DNA of 64,000 nt from positions 1 through 64,000 of the forward strand of contig JALDRK010000006.1 of assembly GCA_031315915.1 (NCBI GenBank), given 5' to 3'. Positions 38,194-47,507 of this stretch are shown here, piece after piece (the first letter of the stretch is position 1; every line of letters starts with the position of its first letter). The position numbers were made by a program, and so were the translations under genes. A model generated the notes under the pieces. It was given only the letters and a program-made list of their open reading frames with translations, made no database searches and was not told where the DNA came from. This stretch comes from Nitrospirales bacterium (GTDB lineage Bacteria; Nitrospirota; Nitrospiria; Nitrospirales; UBA8639).

Positions 38194-38439
38194 CTACATT
38201 GAGAATCCATGGGGACAGGAAAATCCTGATCGGATTCGTAATTCGAAATCCAATAGTTTTCTCAACTCAAACTCTGCCTCATCTTGAAAAAGCTTGGCAT
38301 CTTCTTCCGTAGGAAAAGGCCCGTAAATCCGAGGTTCCAATAAGTTGCAAGTCATTTGGACAAACCACCGTTCCTCGGATTTTTTCCGTCCCTTTTTGAA
38401 TATGGTGACTTCCTGATCGGCATTGGTTCGGAGTGCCAT
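38194..38439 (-). CDS. Small hypothetical protein
   Basis: An 81-residue soluble protein is preceded by AAAGGAGG 11 nt before the ATG at 38439, which supports real translation. The sequence has an aromatic strand segment (RWFVQMTCNLLEPRIYGPF) and a charged helix (TEEDAKLFQDEAEFELRKLL), giving a compact beta-beta-alpha look. No family recognised and no neighbours in the same direction. Confidence 0.6.
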   Translation of the reverse strand: MALRTNADQEVTIFKKGRKKSEERWFVQMTCNLLEPRIYGPFPTEEDAKLFQDEAEFELRKLLDFELRIRSGFSCPHGFSM

Positions 38440-38851
38440 GGCAGCAGAGGCCTCCTTTGGTCTGGACTAGCATGAAGAGTGTTATTCAATTGAAGATTTG
38501 GACATTTTCGGATTTTTTTGACTTACTATTACCATGGAACTCCCCCTTCACATCAAACCGTTGTAGAGGAATAAATCGTTTTCAATGCATATAGTATAGT
38601 TTAACACCTATTAGTACCATATTTAGTTGTTAAATGTAAAGTATTAGGGTTAATTGCTAGGTTGTACAATCGGCTCAAAAATTTACTGACGTGGTTGGAT
38701 ATTTTTCCCTGATAATGCGCTTCGCATTGAACCTGAGAAATGGATCTGATGTATCGGTCGGTTGATCTCTTTGACATAATGGGCTGGATTTTCAAAACCG
38801 ACACCGCTTCAACATGTAATCCGCATCCATGGGAAACTGACAAGGAGTATC
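38440..38851. other. Intergenic region before the CDF gene
   Basis: About 410 bp, partly very AT-rich, without a supported gene. It probably contains the divergent promoters. Confidence 0.45.
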
Positions 38852-39778
38852 TTGGCCTCTGCTTCAAAAAAAGTTATTTATGCCGCATTAATTGGGAATA
38901 CCTTGATTGCGATCACCAAGTTTGGCGCTTCCTGGCTAACTGGTAGCTCAGCCATGTTGGCTGAGGGGATTCACTCTTTGGTGGATACCGGCAACCAGGG
39001 ACTGCTGCTCTATGGGTTGCATAAGGCCAAACGTCCGCCCGATGAGCGGTACCCATTCGGATACGGGAAGGAAGTTTACTTTTGGAGTTTTGCTGTGGCT
39101 GTCTTAGTGTTTGCTTTCGGGGCGGGTGTGTCGCTTTATGAAGGGGTCTTGCATATTTTGGAGCCTCATCCGACGGTCAACCCCATGGTGAATTATATCG
39201 TGCTGGGGTTGGCCTTAGTGTTCGAAGGGGGAGCCTGGTATATGGCCTTGAAAGAATTTGCCAAGGTCAAAGGAAAATTCTCGTATTTTCATGCGGTTCA
39301 ACGAGGAAAAGATCCCACGATTTTCATGGTGCTCTTTGAAGATACGGCAGCGGTCTTAGGCTTGGGAGTGGCCTTCATTGGTATTTGGCTAGGACAGGTA
39401 ACCGGCATTTCGTATTTTGACGGCATTGCCACGATCATCATTGGACTCATTTTAGGGGGTATAGCAGTGTGGCTGGCGCATGAGACCAAAGGATTGCTCA
39501 TTGGCGAAAGTGCCAATCAGGAAGTGGTACACAGTATTCGTGAGATGGCCAAGCAACTGCCCGAGGTGGTGCATGTAAACGAAGTGTTGACCATGCATAT
39601 GGGGCCGGAGTTTATTTTGGTGAATTTGAGCGTTGAATTTCGCGATGGGGTCACATCGGATGATGTGGAACATTGCGTGGCCACCTTGGATAAGGATATT
39701 AAAATCCGGCATCCGCTGGTCAAACGTGTGTTTGTGGAAGCCGAAGCCCGTCGGGTGAGCAAGGTCCCAGAAATATGA
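38852..39778 (+). CDS. Cation diffusion facilitator family metal exporter
   Basis: CDF proteins export Zn2+, Fe2+, Mn2+ or Co2+ in exchange for protons. The 308-residue protein has six predicted membrane helices. The metal-site pattern is LAEGIHSLVDTGNQ in helix 2 and FEDTAAVLGLG in helix 5, and a cytoplasmic C-terminal domain lies at about 215-300 (VVHVNEVLTMHMGPEFILVNLSV). The H..D and E.D site residues and HKAKRPPDERYPFGYGKEVYFW resemble the SLC30A9-like branch. The start is a TTG at 38852 with AAGGAG 4 nt upstream. The GHKL gene follows 47 bp downstream and may be co-transcribed. Confidence 0.93.
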   Translation: MASASKKVIYAALIGNTLIAITKFGASWLTGSSAMLAEGIHSLVDTGNQGLLLYGLHKAKRPPDERYPFGYGKEVYFWSFAVAVLVFAFGAGVSLYEGVLHILEPHPTVNPMVNYIVLGLALVFEGGAWYMALKEFAKVKGKFSYFHAVQRGKDPTIFMVLFEDTAAVLGLGVAFIGIWLGQVTGISYFDGIATIIIGLILGGIAVWLAHETKGLLIGESANQEVVHSIREMAKQLPEVVHVNEVLTMHMGPEFILVNLSVEFRDGVTSDDVEHCVATLDKDIKIRHPLVKRVFVEAEARRVSKVPEI

Positions 39779-39825
39779 CCTCCGGTCCGGGCGGGGTTGG
39801 CGGAAACTAAACGGGAACCGGAAAT

Positions 39826-41412
39826 ATGGGAGAAACTCGAGTCGATCTCTTACATCTACTTGAAGATTTACGGGATGCCTATCCGGGCATACTCGAAGAA
39901 ACCATACTCACGGAGATCGTGGCCAATTCTTTGGATTCCGGCGCGAGCCGAATTGTTATGGAAGCGAATCCGTCAGAGGGAACGGTGATGGTGCGGGATA
40001 ACGGGTCGGGTATGCAGCGGAAGGATTTGGCACGCTACCATGACATTGCTTCCAGTACCAAACGACGGGGGCAGGGGATTGGGTTTGCCGGTGTGGGAAT
40101 CAAGTTGGGTTTGTTGGTGTGCGAAGACGTGTTGACCGAGACCAAGCGTGGCCGGACTCACATCTCGACAACTTGGTCGTTATCCTCCCGGTATCGGGCA
40201 CCTTGGAAATGGGTTCCGCCGCAGGGAATGGTGGCGGAGCAAGGGACGGCCGTGAGGCTTAAGTTGCAGAATATTTTGTCCCCACTCTTGGATCAGGGGT
40301 TTTTGGTAGGTGTCATCTCCAGACATTTCCAGCCGTTGCTAGATCCCACATTTGGCACCATTCTGCAAGCACATTATCCTCAAGGGGTCGTCTTTGAGGT
40401 CAACGGCGCGGAGCTGGCTCCTCAACGGTTTGAGTCGCCGGTCACCGCGCCGTTGGAAATTCGCCTCTTACGAAAACGGAAACCTTCTGCTCTGGGTTAT
40501 CTGGTGCGAACGGACCATTCCTTGTCTGAGGATCTGCAAGGGTTGGCCATTAGCACGTTCGGTAAAGTGATCAAATCCGGATGGGATTGGTTGGGGATTA
40601 CCCCGCAGACTCGTGACCGGATTTCCGGTTTGATTGAAGTGCCTGGATTGGCATCAAGTCTGACCTTGAATAAAGGAGATTTTATTCGAGTCGGCACGCG
40701 GGGTGGGACCTATTTGGCGTATAGGAAGGCCATCCAGGAAGCCGTTCAACGTCAACTATCGGACTGGGGAGTCGTGGATAGTCCGGTCGAGGAAACGCCG
40801 CCTCGCCAAATCCGGCCGCTGGAGCGTGATCTTGAGCGAGTGTTGGAAGATCTTTCGGATCTCTTTCCACTTCTGGGCTCGTTGGTGGAACATCGGAAGG
40901 GCGGACAGAAACGGTTACCTTTAGGAACGGCAGGTTCCTATCAAGAAATGCGGGCGGTTCTGGTTCCAGGGGAAACGCCTCATGTTCATGTTGAGGAAGG
41001 AAAAGAAGAGCCGATGATACAACCTTCCGCCAATGAGTCACCTGTTGTAACCAGTACAGAGCCTCGCCCGTCTGGAGAAGATCGCTCCGTCGTGTCTGAT
41101 TTTCTCCTGCCGGATCGGGGTAGTTTCAGGCGCCCGGCCAGGTTTGGGCTCGGCATTCAATTTGAAGATCGGGAAGATGATCGCGAAATCGGTCGGCTCG
41201 TGGAATCGACGGTGTGGGTCAATCGCGCCCATCCGGCCTATCAACGGGCAGTGGGCACGCGGTCTGTCGGGTATCATATTGCACTGGCAGTAGGAATGGC
41301 TCTGGCGCCGCTGGCAGTGGAGCCTCCACACGAGCACGCGTTTTTGACGGCCTTTTTATCCTCTTGGGGCGAAGCCAGTCTTCCGAAGAAATCAAAAAGA
41401 CGAAAGCGGTAA
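39826..41412 (+). CDS. Free-standing MORC/HSP90-like GHKL ATPase
   Basis: The N-terminal GHKL ATP-binding module has EIVANSLDSGAS (N box, about 31-42), VMVRDNGSGM (G1) and RRGQGIGFAGVGIKLG (G2), as in HATPase_c_3 proteins. A second domain, perhaps S5-like, spans about 150-310 (LTLNKGDFIRVG near its end). A charged, probably flexible linker covers about 330-430, and a C-terminal region has VWVNRAHPAYQRAVGTRSVGYH, similar to tails of other bacterial HATPase_c_3 proteins. It belongs to the same broad class as the island GHKL protein but has no nuclease, methyltransferase or receiver next to it. Its neighbours are a CDF exporter and a phosphodiesterase. Role unknown. Confidence 0.82.
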   Translation: MGETRVDLLHLLEDLRDAYPGILEETILTEIVANSLDSGASRIVMEANPSEGTVMVRDNGSGMQRKDLARYHDIASSTKRRGQGIGFAGVGIKLGLLVCEDVLTETKRGRTHISTTWSLSSRYRAPWKWVPPQGMVAEQGTAVRLKLQNILSPLLDQGFLVGVISRHFQPLLDPTFGTILQAHYPQGVVFEVNGAELAPQRFESPVTAPLEIRLLRKRKPSALGYLVRTDHSLSEDLQGLAISTFGKVIKSGWDWLGITPQTRDRISGLIEVPGLASSLTLNKGDFIRVGTRGGTYLAYRKAIQEAVQRQLSDWGVVDSPVEETPPRQIRPLERDLERVLEDLSDLFPLLGSLVEHRKGGQKRLPLGTAGSYQEMRAVLVPGETPHVHVEEGKEEPMIQPSANESPVVTSTEPRPSGEDRSVVSDFLLPDRGSFRRPARFGLGIQFEDREDDREIGRLVESTVWVNRAHPAYQRAVGTRSVGYHIALAVGMALAPLAVEPPHEHAFLTAFLSSWGEASLPKKSKRRKR

Positions 41413-41447
41413 AACGTTAGAGATAGCAAAAGGTTGGCAGAGAGTCT

Positions 41448-42794
41448 CTAGTCCCGATCGATGTTTTCGATCTCTACGACAACAGGACAATGATCGGAAA
41501 GTTGTCGGTAGGCTAAGGGATAATCTCCTCGGATGCGTTCGCAACCGGCCACGGCACAATAGCCGGTCACGGTGGTCGACGTGACCGATATTTCTTTCAT
41601 GTCGTGGGAGACCAGGATATGGTCCAGCCAGCCGCCTCGTCCTCGAAAATAATGAGAACATTGCGGATTGGGCTCTAAATCCGTGAACCCCGGATTTTCC
41701 TTTTCCAAATGACGGCGGAGATTTTTGATTTCAGAGTTCCGCGAATGCCAGTCCCCAGCCCCCATGGTGTTGAAATCTCCCAGAATCACGATATCCTGGT
41801 CCTTCTTGAGAAACGGTTCGATGGCTTGGTCAATGCGGTTGAGCGCTTTATGCCGTTCTTCCACATCGAACACAGTGGGGCCGGATTTCAAATGCAAGGC
41901 GATGAGGTGAAAATCCACCCCATTGGTTGTGCGGGACTGAACACGGACATATTGGCCTGGCCGTAAGCCGTAGGTGCAGGGGTTGGAACCGTTTTCTGCC
42001 TTGGAATTGAATTGCCAGAGACTGTCAAAGTTCGTCAGAGCCACACGGGTGTCGTTCCACAACAGACCGATATGATGATCGTCCAAGTGGCCGCAAGGTT
42101 GTCGATACCAACGCCACGATTGACCGGTTTGCGTGGTGAGATTCGCGGTCAGGGTTTCCAGTGCCTGAGTGGCCTCGGGGGTTGCCAGAATTTCCTGGGT
42201 GGCCAAAATGTCCACCTGCATCCAACGGATGGCGCAAGTTAACCAATTCAGATTCGTGGGTTCTCTAATATCCTCAGACTCTTCTGGAGATTGTCCAACC
42301 GGAAACCACCGGAGGTTCCACGTCGCCACCCGGAGATGAGAGGAAGATTCGGGAGCCATGCGGTTTCCTTTGTTGAGAATGGTTTCGCACTGTTCTCTGG
42401 AACTCCAGGCGGCTCCCTCACCGCCGACTGTGGCCGATGCATGGTCGGGAATCTTTAACGGGCTTGTGGGCGGCGGAATGGGAGCAGGAGGATTGGGTGC
42501 TACGGAAGGGAGCTCCACATACTTGGCATGAACCCAATGGGATTCCCCGGAGACCAGGCGGATCTGGAGCCATTGGTCGTTTTTGGAAATTTTTTCAATA
42601 AGGGCGGGTGTGCCGCTTGGAATATGTTTGACATAACTGGGACCCGGCTCACGATGCAGGGGCACGCCAATGGGTTTGCTGGCAGTCAAGACGATGGATT
42701 GGCCGACTTGAAATTCATGTGCGCCGGTCATGGTCACCGTCCCCAAAAACACAACGGCAAGAAGACCGACTATAATAAGAAAGTGTGTGCGCAT
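41448..42794 (-). CDS. Secreted SH3-domain endonuclease/exonuclease/phosphatase (EEP) family protein
   Basis: A signal peptide (MRTHFLIIVGLLAVVFLGTV) is followed by a bacterial SH3-like domain (about 28-95, with a PLHREPGPSYV turn). A Pro-rich linker and an EEP-fold catalytic domain (about 150-448) complete it. EEP active-site motifs are ATWNLRWF, TQEIL, LHLKSG, ILGDFNT, WLDHILVS and LSDHCPVV. EEP enzymes hydrolyse phosphodiesters in DNA, RNA or lipids with Mg2+. A secreted form with a wall-binding SH3 domain could act on extracellular DNA. It is convergent with the GHKL gene and divergent from fhs. Confidence 0.9.
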   Translation of the reverse strand: MRTHFLIIVGLLAVVFLGTVTMTGAHEFQVGQSIVLTASKPIGVPLHREPGPSYVKHIPSGTPALIEKISKNDQWLQIRLVSGESHWVHAKYVELPSVAPNPPAPIPPPTSPLKIPDHASATVGGEGAAWSSREQCETILNKGNRMAPESSSHLRVATWNLRWFPVGQSPEESEDIREPTNLNWLTCAIRWMQVDILATQEILATPEATQALETLTANLTTQTGQSWRWYRQPCGHLDDHHIGLLWNDTRVALTNFDSLWQFNSKAENGSNPCTYGLRPGQYVRVQSRTTNGVDFHLIALHLKSGPTVFDVEERHKALNRIDQAIEPFLKKDQDIVILGDFNTMGAGDWHSRNSEIKNLRRHLEKENPGFTDLEPNPQCSHYFRGRGGWLDHILVSHDMKEISVTSTTVTGYCAVAGCERIRGDYPLAYRQLSDHCPVVVEIENIDRD

Positions 42795-42908
42795 GACTCA
42801 TTCTTAACAAAACCAGGTACGAAAGACCAAGTGGATGTGTCATCAAAGGGAAAATGAGGATGAAGATCCAGAACCCTCCTGGTATGATCAACTTCCACGG
42901 AGAACAGC

Positions 42909-44594
42909 ATGATGAGTAACGGTTCCATCAATCTTGAAGTGGCCGGTCGAGCGCAGTTGCGACCCATTGCCGATGTTGCCCGGGAAACACTCGGTTTGAG
43001 TGCAGATCAAATCGACGTATTCGGCAAATACAAAGCCAAAATTCCGCTGAATACGATGGATGTCTTTCGTGAAAAACCCGATGGGAAGCTTATTCTGGTC
43101 ACGGCCATTTCTCCCACGAAGGCAGGGGAAGGCAAAACGACCACCTCCATCGGGTTGGCCGATGGGTTAAACCGCATCGGAGCCAAAACTATCGTAGCCA
43201 TTCGTGAGCCGAGCCTGGGTCCGTGTTTCGGAATGAAAGGGGGAGCCTGCGGCGGAGGCTATGCGCAGGTGGCCCCGATGACCGACATTAACCTGCATTT
43301 CACGGGAGACTTTCATGCCATCACGGCTGCGCACAATTTACTGGCGGCTATGGTGGATAATCATTTGTATTGGGGCCACAAGCCGCAGATCGATCCCCGC
43401 CGGCTGACATGGGGACGGGTTCTGGATGTCAATGATCGTTCCCTCCGCTCCATCGTCACGGGTCTAGGGGGAAAGGCGAACGGCTTCACCCGGGAAGGTC
43501 GTTTCGACATTACGGCCGCTTCGGAAGTCATGGCTATTTTGTGTCTGTCGTCTGATATGAAAGATCTGGAACGGCGGTTGGGAAATATCAAAGTGGCACG
43601 AAACGCCGACAAAGAGATGATTTTTGCCAGGGACATCAACGCGGCGGGCGCAATGACGGCGTTGCTCAGAGACGCCTTGAATCCGAATCTGGTCCAAACG
43701 CTGGAGAACAATCCGGCGTTTGTGCATGGCGGGCCGTTTGGCAATATCGCGCATGGCTGCAATTCTATCGTCGCCACGCGGCTGGCGCTCAAATTGGCCG
43801 ATTATGTGGTGACTGAGGCGGGATTTGGGGCAGATCTGGGTGCGGAGAAATTTTTTAATATCAAATGTCGAAAAGCGGGGTTACGTCCCGCCTGTGCTGT
43901 GGTCGTGGCCACGGTGAAAGCGCTGAAATTGCATGGCGGAGCTTCGGAAAAACTGTTGGGACGGGAAGATCTGACGGCACTTGAGCGTGGGCTCCCCAAT
44001 CTGTTGCGCCATTTGGGAAACGTGAAAAGATTCGGGGTGCCGGCCGTGGTGGCCATAAATCAATTTACCGATGATACTCCGGCGGAACTCGATTTGGTGA
44101 GGCGGTCTTGCCGGGATCTGGGGGTGCACATGGTGGTCTCCAACCATTGGGCAGAGGGTGGACAAGGCGCCGTCGCTTTGGCTGAAACCGTACGAAAGAT
44201 TGCCGATTCGAATGCTTCGACGTTTTCATTGCTGTATGCCGACGATCTTCCCCTAGCGGAAAAAATCGGGACGGTTGCGCGGGAAATCTATGGGGCCGAT
44301 GAAGTTGTGATTCCCCAGTCCGTGCAATCCCGTTTGACGGAACTGGAAAATCATGGGTATGGACACTTTCCGATTTGCATGGCAAAAACGCAGTACAGCT
44401 TTTCCACCGATCCCACAATAAAGGGGGCGCCCTCAGGGTTTACGGTTCCGGTTCGGGATGTGCGTCTGGCCATGGGAGCGGAATTCGTGGTGGTGATGAC
44501 CGGGGATATCATGACCATGCCCGGTCTTCCTCGTGTTCCTGCCGCCGAAGGGATCGGCGTGGATGACGACGGGAATATCGTCGGACTGTTTTAA
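42909..44594 (+). CDS. fhs: Formate-tetrahydrofolate ligase
   Basis: Fhs joins formate to tetrahydrofolate with ATP, feeding one-carbon metabolism (purines, or the methyl branch of acetogenic-type pathways). The 561-residue length is typical. The P-loop [20 protein letters not shown] is near residue 68. [29 protein letters not shown] and [14 protein letters not shown] are family signatures, and [18 protein letters not shown] closes the protein. GGAG lies before tandem ATGs at 42909 and 42912. No folD is adjacent. Confidence 0.97.
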   Translation: MMSNGSINLEVAGRAQLRPIADVARETLGLSADQIDVFGKYKAKIPLNTMDVFREKPDGKLILVTAISPTKAGEGKTTTSIGLADGLNRIGAKTIVAIREPSLGPCFGMKGGACGGGYAQVAPMTDINLHFTGDFHAITAAHNLLAAMVDNHLYWGHKPQIDPRRLTWGRVLDVNDRSLRSIVTGLGGKANGFTREGRFDITAASEVMAILCLSSDMKDLERRLGNIKVARNADKEMIFARDINAAGAMTALLRDALNPNLVQTLENNPAFVHGGPFGNIAHGCNSIVATRLALKLADYVVTEAGFGADLGAEKFFNIKCRKAGLRPACAVVVATVKALKLHGGASEKLLGREDLTALERGLPNLLRHLGNVKRFGVPAVVAINQFTDDTPAELDLVRRSCRDLGVHMVVSNHWAEGGQGAVALAETVRKIADSNASTFSLLYADDLPLAEKIGTVAREIYGADEVVIPQSVQSRLTELENHGYGHFPICMAKTQYSFSTDPTIKGAPSGFTVPVRDVRLAMGAEFVVVMTGDIMTMPGLPRVPAAEGIGVDDDGNIVGLF

Positions 44595-44644
44595 TTCAGA
44601 TTCCTGTCAATGACTGATCGGGATGTTTAATATGGGCGGGTGTT

Positions 44645-44755
44645 GTCATGCTGAGCCCCTTCGGCTTGGCTCAGGGCAGGCTCCAGCCAAGCATCTGGCT
44701 TAACGGGTAAGGCTGTGGGATGGAATCCGATTCTTCGTTCCACTCAGAGTGACAA
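44645..44755. repeat. MITE-like dispersed repeat, copy 1
   Basis: An element of about 111 bp with imperfect terminal inverted repeats (TGTCATGCTGAG against TGTCACTCTGAG, 10 of 12). It shares the core TGGCTTAACGGGT, AGGCTGTGG and GATTCTTCGTT with a second copy at 47258-47381. It has no coding capacity and lies between fhs and vapC. Confidence 0.75.
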
Positions 44756-44918
44756 GGGATAACGAAGAAGGATCGAGTTAGTCGTCACAAGAAATGGTCC
44801 ATGCCCACGACTTGTAGGAATGACCGAGTTAACGACGACGGTTTTGTCATCTTCGGTCTCCTCTGTCTGGGATCTCTTTGCTATTATATGTGCGGAATGA
44901 AGTGGAGTCGGGTTTCCT

Positions 44919-45356
44919 CTATGAGTTGGATTCTAAAGGGTTCACCCACTTCAGTTTGGGAAACCGGGAAAAATCTTTGTCCGTGGTATGGAGCACAGCA
45001 CCGTATTCCAGCGCAATGGCCGCCAAGACCGCATCCATCACCAACGGGCCACTCGCCTGACCTTCCTTCATACAGGTTTGCAGAATAGTCCAATGCCGAT
45101 CGCCTGGCTCAAGAATGCCCATCAGGGGATGTTCTAACCACGTATTCACAATGATCTTGGCTTCTTCGAGAGAAAAAGGGAATTCAAACACTCTGGGGTT
45201 GGTCGAAATCCTCAGAAACGCCCATACCGTTAACCAGGTCAGTCGGACCAGTTGAGAGCCGGCTAGGCAGCCTTCCAGCCAGGCACGACTCGAGTCGTGT
45301 TGGACGGCCTTCGGGTGGTAGGCGTAGAGGAGTAAGTTGGCGTCGATCAGAATCAC
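44919..45356 (-). CDS. vapC: VapC-type PIN-domain ribonuclease toxin
   Basis: PIN-domain toxins cleave RNA, often tRNA. The 145-residue protein starts MILIDANLLLYAY (acidic D5) and has LTWLTVWAFLRISTNPRVF, which is common in this VapC subgroup. MDAVLAAIALEYGA (D108) and TTDKDFSRFP (D126/D128) complete the acidic site. It overlaps the antitoxin gene by 4 bp, as expected for translational coupling. Confidence 0.92.
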   Translation of the reverse strand: MILIDANLLLYAYHPKAVQHDSSRAWLEGCLAGSQLVRLTWLTVWAFLRISTNPRVFEFPFSLEEAKIIVNTWLEHPLMGILEPGDRHWTILQTCMKEGQASGPLVMDAVLAAIALEYGAVLHTTDKDFSRFPKLKWVNPLESNS

Positions 45357-45601
45357 CGATGTCGCGGACTTTCCGCCTGTTCGATGACCTCGGCAATGTT
45401 GTCCAGGTTGATGCCTGGTTGGACATTCCCTAAATCACGTGTGACCACTCGGAAAGACGTGGGCGATTGGGTGGTCGGTATGACCGTTAATCCAGAACGA
45501 ATGGCTTCATTCACCGTTTCTTTGAACGATTTTCCGGTGCGTTTGGCCAAACTTTTGAGCTTGGCTGATACATCATCATCAAGTGTAAGTGTCGTTCTCA
45601 T
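45353..45601 (-). CDS. vapB: VapB-type ribbon-helix-helix antitoxin
   Basis: The 82-residue protein begins MRTTLTLDDDVSAKLKSLAK, a ribbon-helix-helix DNA-binding unit, and has a flexible C-terminal half (DNIAEVIEQAE) that would bind and block VapC. VapB normally represses its own operon. It is the first gene of the pair and ends inside the start of vapC. Confidence 0.9.
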   Translation of the reverse strand: MRTTLTLDDDVSAKLKSLAKRTGKSFKETVNEAIRSGLTVIPTTQSPTSFRVVTRDLGNVQPGINLDNIAEVIEQAESPRHR

Positions 45602-45839
45602 CTTTTTATGCTACGACTGAAGCATCAAGATGTCAACAAAGTAACATCAATTTTAACTAATCTGGTTGATTCTTTTTCTGGTGCCAAGAAAAGGAGTGTT
45701 GAAGCTTTTGGTACGGGAGCTGTTTTACTTGCGAGTGGCTGTCAAGGTTGAAGTGCCCACTGAGATACCCACCAAAAAACTGAGAGGATTATTAACAATT
45801 ACTTTTTCTGTTGTTCTCCTGCGTCGGGTCCTCCAACGA

Positions 45840-46358
45840 TTAGCGTAATCCACCGATTGCTACACACACGCGTGTGGTCCTTTCAGCTCCCGCCGAGTCG
45901 ATGACGATGGTGGTTTCCCCGCCTTCAAGGCATTTCACAACTTGACGTCCCGCAGCGCTCAACACGTCGGGTGGAATACCCTGACAATCGATGGTTGGAA
46001 ACTCATAAACAACGAACAGGCGACTGTAACGTTCGTTCAGCCATTCCTCGAAAACAGGTTTCGCTCCATTTTCCTTGGCAGAACGAAACGGATAGTAGCT
46101 GAACTCCGAAAGACCGTTAGTTTTTTGCCCAAGCAAAGAGACAATGTGGAGAACATCTGCTTGCGGCAACCCTTGCTCCCATGAGTCAATCACGTCCTCG
46201 TTGATCGCCACTTTCGCGCGTCCGTGTGTTGCACGGCCAGGCCGTCCACATGTGAACAACCTCCCCGGCCACGAACGACCGGACGGTGCCTTCCACTCTC
46301 GTAGATTAATCGGCTCAATAATGCCCACTGGGTCGTTTCCCAAGCAGGGTCCGCTCAA
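45840..46358 (-). CDS. Hypothetical protein, possibly 5'-truncated
   Basis: The frame encodes a sequence with normal globular composition: VAINEDVIDSWEQGLPQADV, YYPFRSAKENGAKPVFEEWL, and GETTIVIDSAGAERTTRVCV near the end. No family is recognised. The only start is a TTG at 46358 without a ribosome site, and the frame is open only a few codons further upstream, so the beginning may be missing. It sits between two toxin-antitoxin pairs, a region with repeats and broken genes. Confidence 0.45.
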   Translation of the reverse strand: MSGPCLGNDPVGIIEPINLREWKAPSGRSWPGRLFTCGRPGRATHGRAKVAINEDVIDSWEQGLPQADVLHIVSLLGQKTNGLSEFSYYPFRSAKENGAKPVFEEWLNERYSRLFVVYEFPTIDCQGIPPDVLSAAGRQVVKCLEGGETTIVIDSAGAERTTRVCVAIGGLR

Positions 46359-46380
46359 GGATCTCCATAAGGAATCATTT

Positions 46381-46776
46381 GGCTAACAATGTTTAGGTGA
46401 ATCTGCCTAAGAACCCGATTTGCGATTTTTTGTCGGTATAGGAGCACTGGGGCTTTTTTATGCTTTTTCCTTACAAGCAATGTGCCTTCTATGTCATAAA
46501 CTCTTTCGAACTTATATGTAGAGAAAGACCGGTGTAATGTGCTGGATGACTCCTGAGTTACCAACTGTGAAGAATTCTTGATTAAGGTAACAAATAAGTC
46601 AAGAATGTGTCGGTTTGTAGTTGTCGAAAATTAGAGAATGGAGTTTTGATGCCGGTACGGTGTCTGAATGGTGGGGGAATACTGCTCTTGAGTGGGATTA
46701 TTCCATCGGCGTGGTTGGTTTTAAAGTGGTTAGTATATTGGTCATAAATGCAACTATTTGCGAGGGAGGATTTCCG
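46381..46776. other. Intergenic region, nothing firm
   Basis: An AT-rich region of about 400 bp upstream of the phd-type antitoxin, probably carrying its promoter. No other feature recognised. Confidence 0.4.
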
Positions 46777-47055
46777 ATGCCGCATGTGGATCAATATGTG
46801 TCAGTGACGCAAGCCAAGGCCCAACTACTTGAGCTGATCCGTCAACTGCAAAAGCGCCAGGATACCGTGGGGATCACCCGGGATGGGGTGCCGACTGCTG
46901 TGCTGCTGAGTATGGAGCATTTTGAAGGACTGATGGAGACCTTGGATATTTTGAGCGACCAGAAGACGATCCGTCCTCTACGAAAGTCCCTCAAACAAGC
47001 CCAGGCCGGTCGTTGGGAAACGCAGGAATCCCTCTTTCCAAGCAGAGAAAAGTGA
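46777..47055 (+). CDS. Phd/YefM-family antitoxin
   Basis: The 92-residue protein has the Phd/YefM N-terminal fold (YVSVTQAKAQLLELIRQLQK, then VGITRDGVPTAVLLSMEHFE) that binds operator DNA, and a helical tail for toxin binding. The start is the ATG at 46777, with GGAGGA about 6 nt upstream; longer in-frame readings from 46621 lack this. It overlaps the toxin start by GTGA. Confidence 0.88.
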   Translation: MPHVDQYVSVTQAKAQLLELIRQLQKRQDTVGITRDGVPTAVLLSMEHFEGLMETLDILSDQKTIRPLRKSLKQAQAGRWETQESLFPSREK

Positions 47056-47339
47056 CAACCTATCGTGTGCGGTACACTCCTGAGGCTGTTGGACGCATCC
47101 GCAATCTGCACCCTGAGGTGAAGCAGGAAATCCGTGAAGCCATTCGAACACTTGAAGATTACCCCCTAACTGGACACACGCTTCAGCAGGAACTTGCCGG
47201 TTTTCGATTTTATCGCGTGCGGACCTACCGAATTATTTATCCTAAAAACGGCAGTTGGCCATCTCGGAGCCCTTCGACTGCCGCGGAAGCCTCGGCGCTC
47301 AGGTCAGGCTCCAGCGAAGTATTTGGCTTAACGGGTTAG
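47052..47339 (+). pseudogene. RelE/ParE-family toxin with its C-terminus replaced by a repeat
   Basis: The GTG at 47052 overlaps the antitoxin stop. The first roughly 62 residues are a normal RelE/ParE fold: YRVRYTPEAVGRIRNLHPEV, EIREAIRTLEDYP, then GFRFYRVRTYRIIY. After this the frame runs into repeat copy 2 and encodes repeat-derived sequence until 47339. The family would instead end with two beta strands carrying HRRxxY-type residues. In the next frame KRQLAI continues the fold for a few residues before the repeat, so a one-base change in AAAAA (47243-47247) may also be present. The toxin is probably inactive. Confidence 0.72.
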
Positions 47340-47381
47340 GCTGTGGATTGGAATCAGATTCTTCGTTACCTCAGAATGACA
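47258..47381. repeat. MITE-like dispersed repeat, copy 2
   Basis: It matches copy 1 (44645-44755) over most of its length, with the shared blocks CAGGCTCCAGC, TGGCTTAACGGGT, AGGCTGTGG and AGATTCTTCGTT. The right end is CTCAGAATGACA, and the left end is less well kept. It lies across the 3' end of the relE-type toxin frame. Confidence 0.75.
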
Positions 47382-47507
47382 GAGAAGGAGGGGTAGATAT
47401 AAGGAACATCCATGAGAGGTTACTCCCATTTTATAATTTCGGCTCAGTGGGTCTATCTCTCCCTGCTTCTCTAATTCCCCTTATGGTACATTGCCTGCCA
47501 AGGCATC

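Noticed and set aside
44801-45088. Plus-strand frame over vapC
   Set aside because: Antisense to the well-supported vapC; no ribosome site and an irregular composition.
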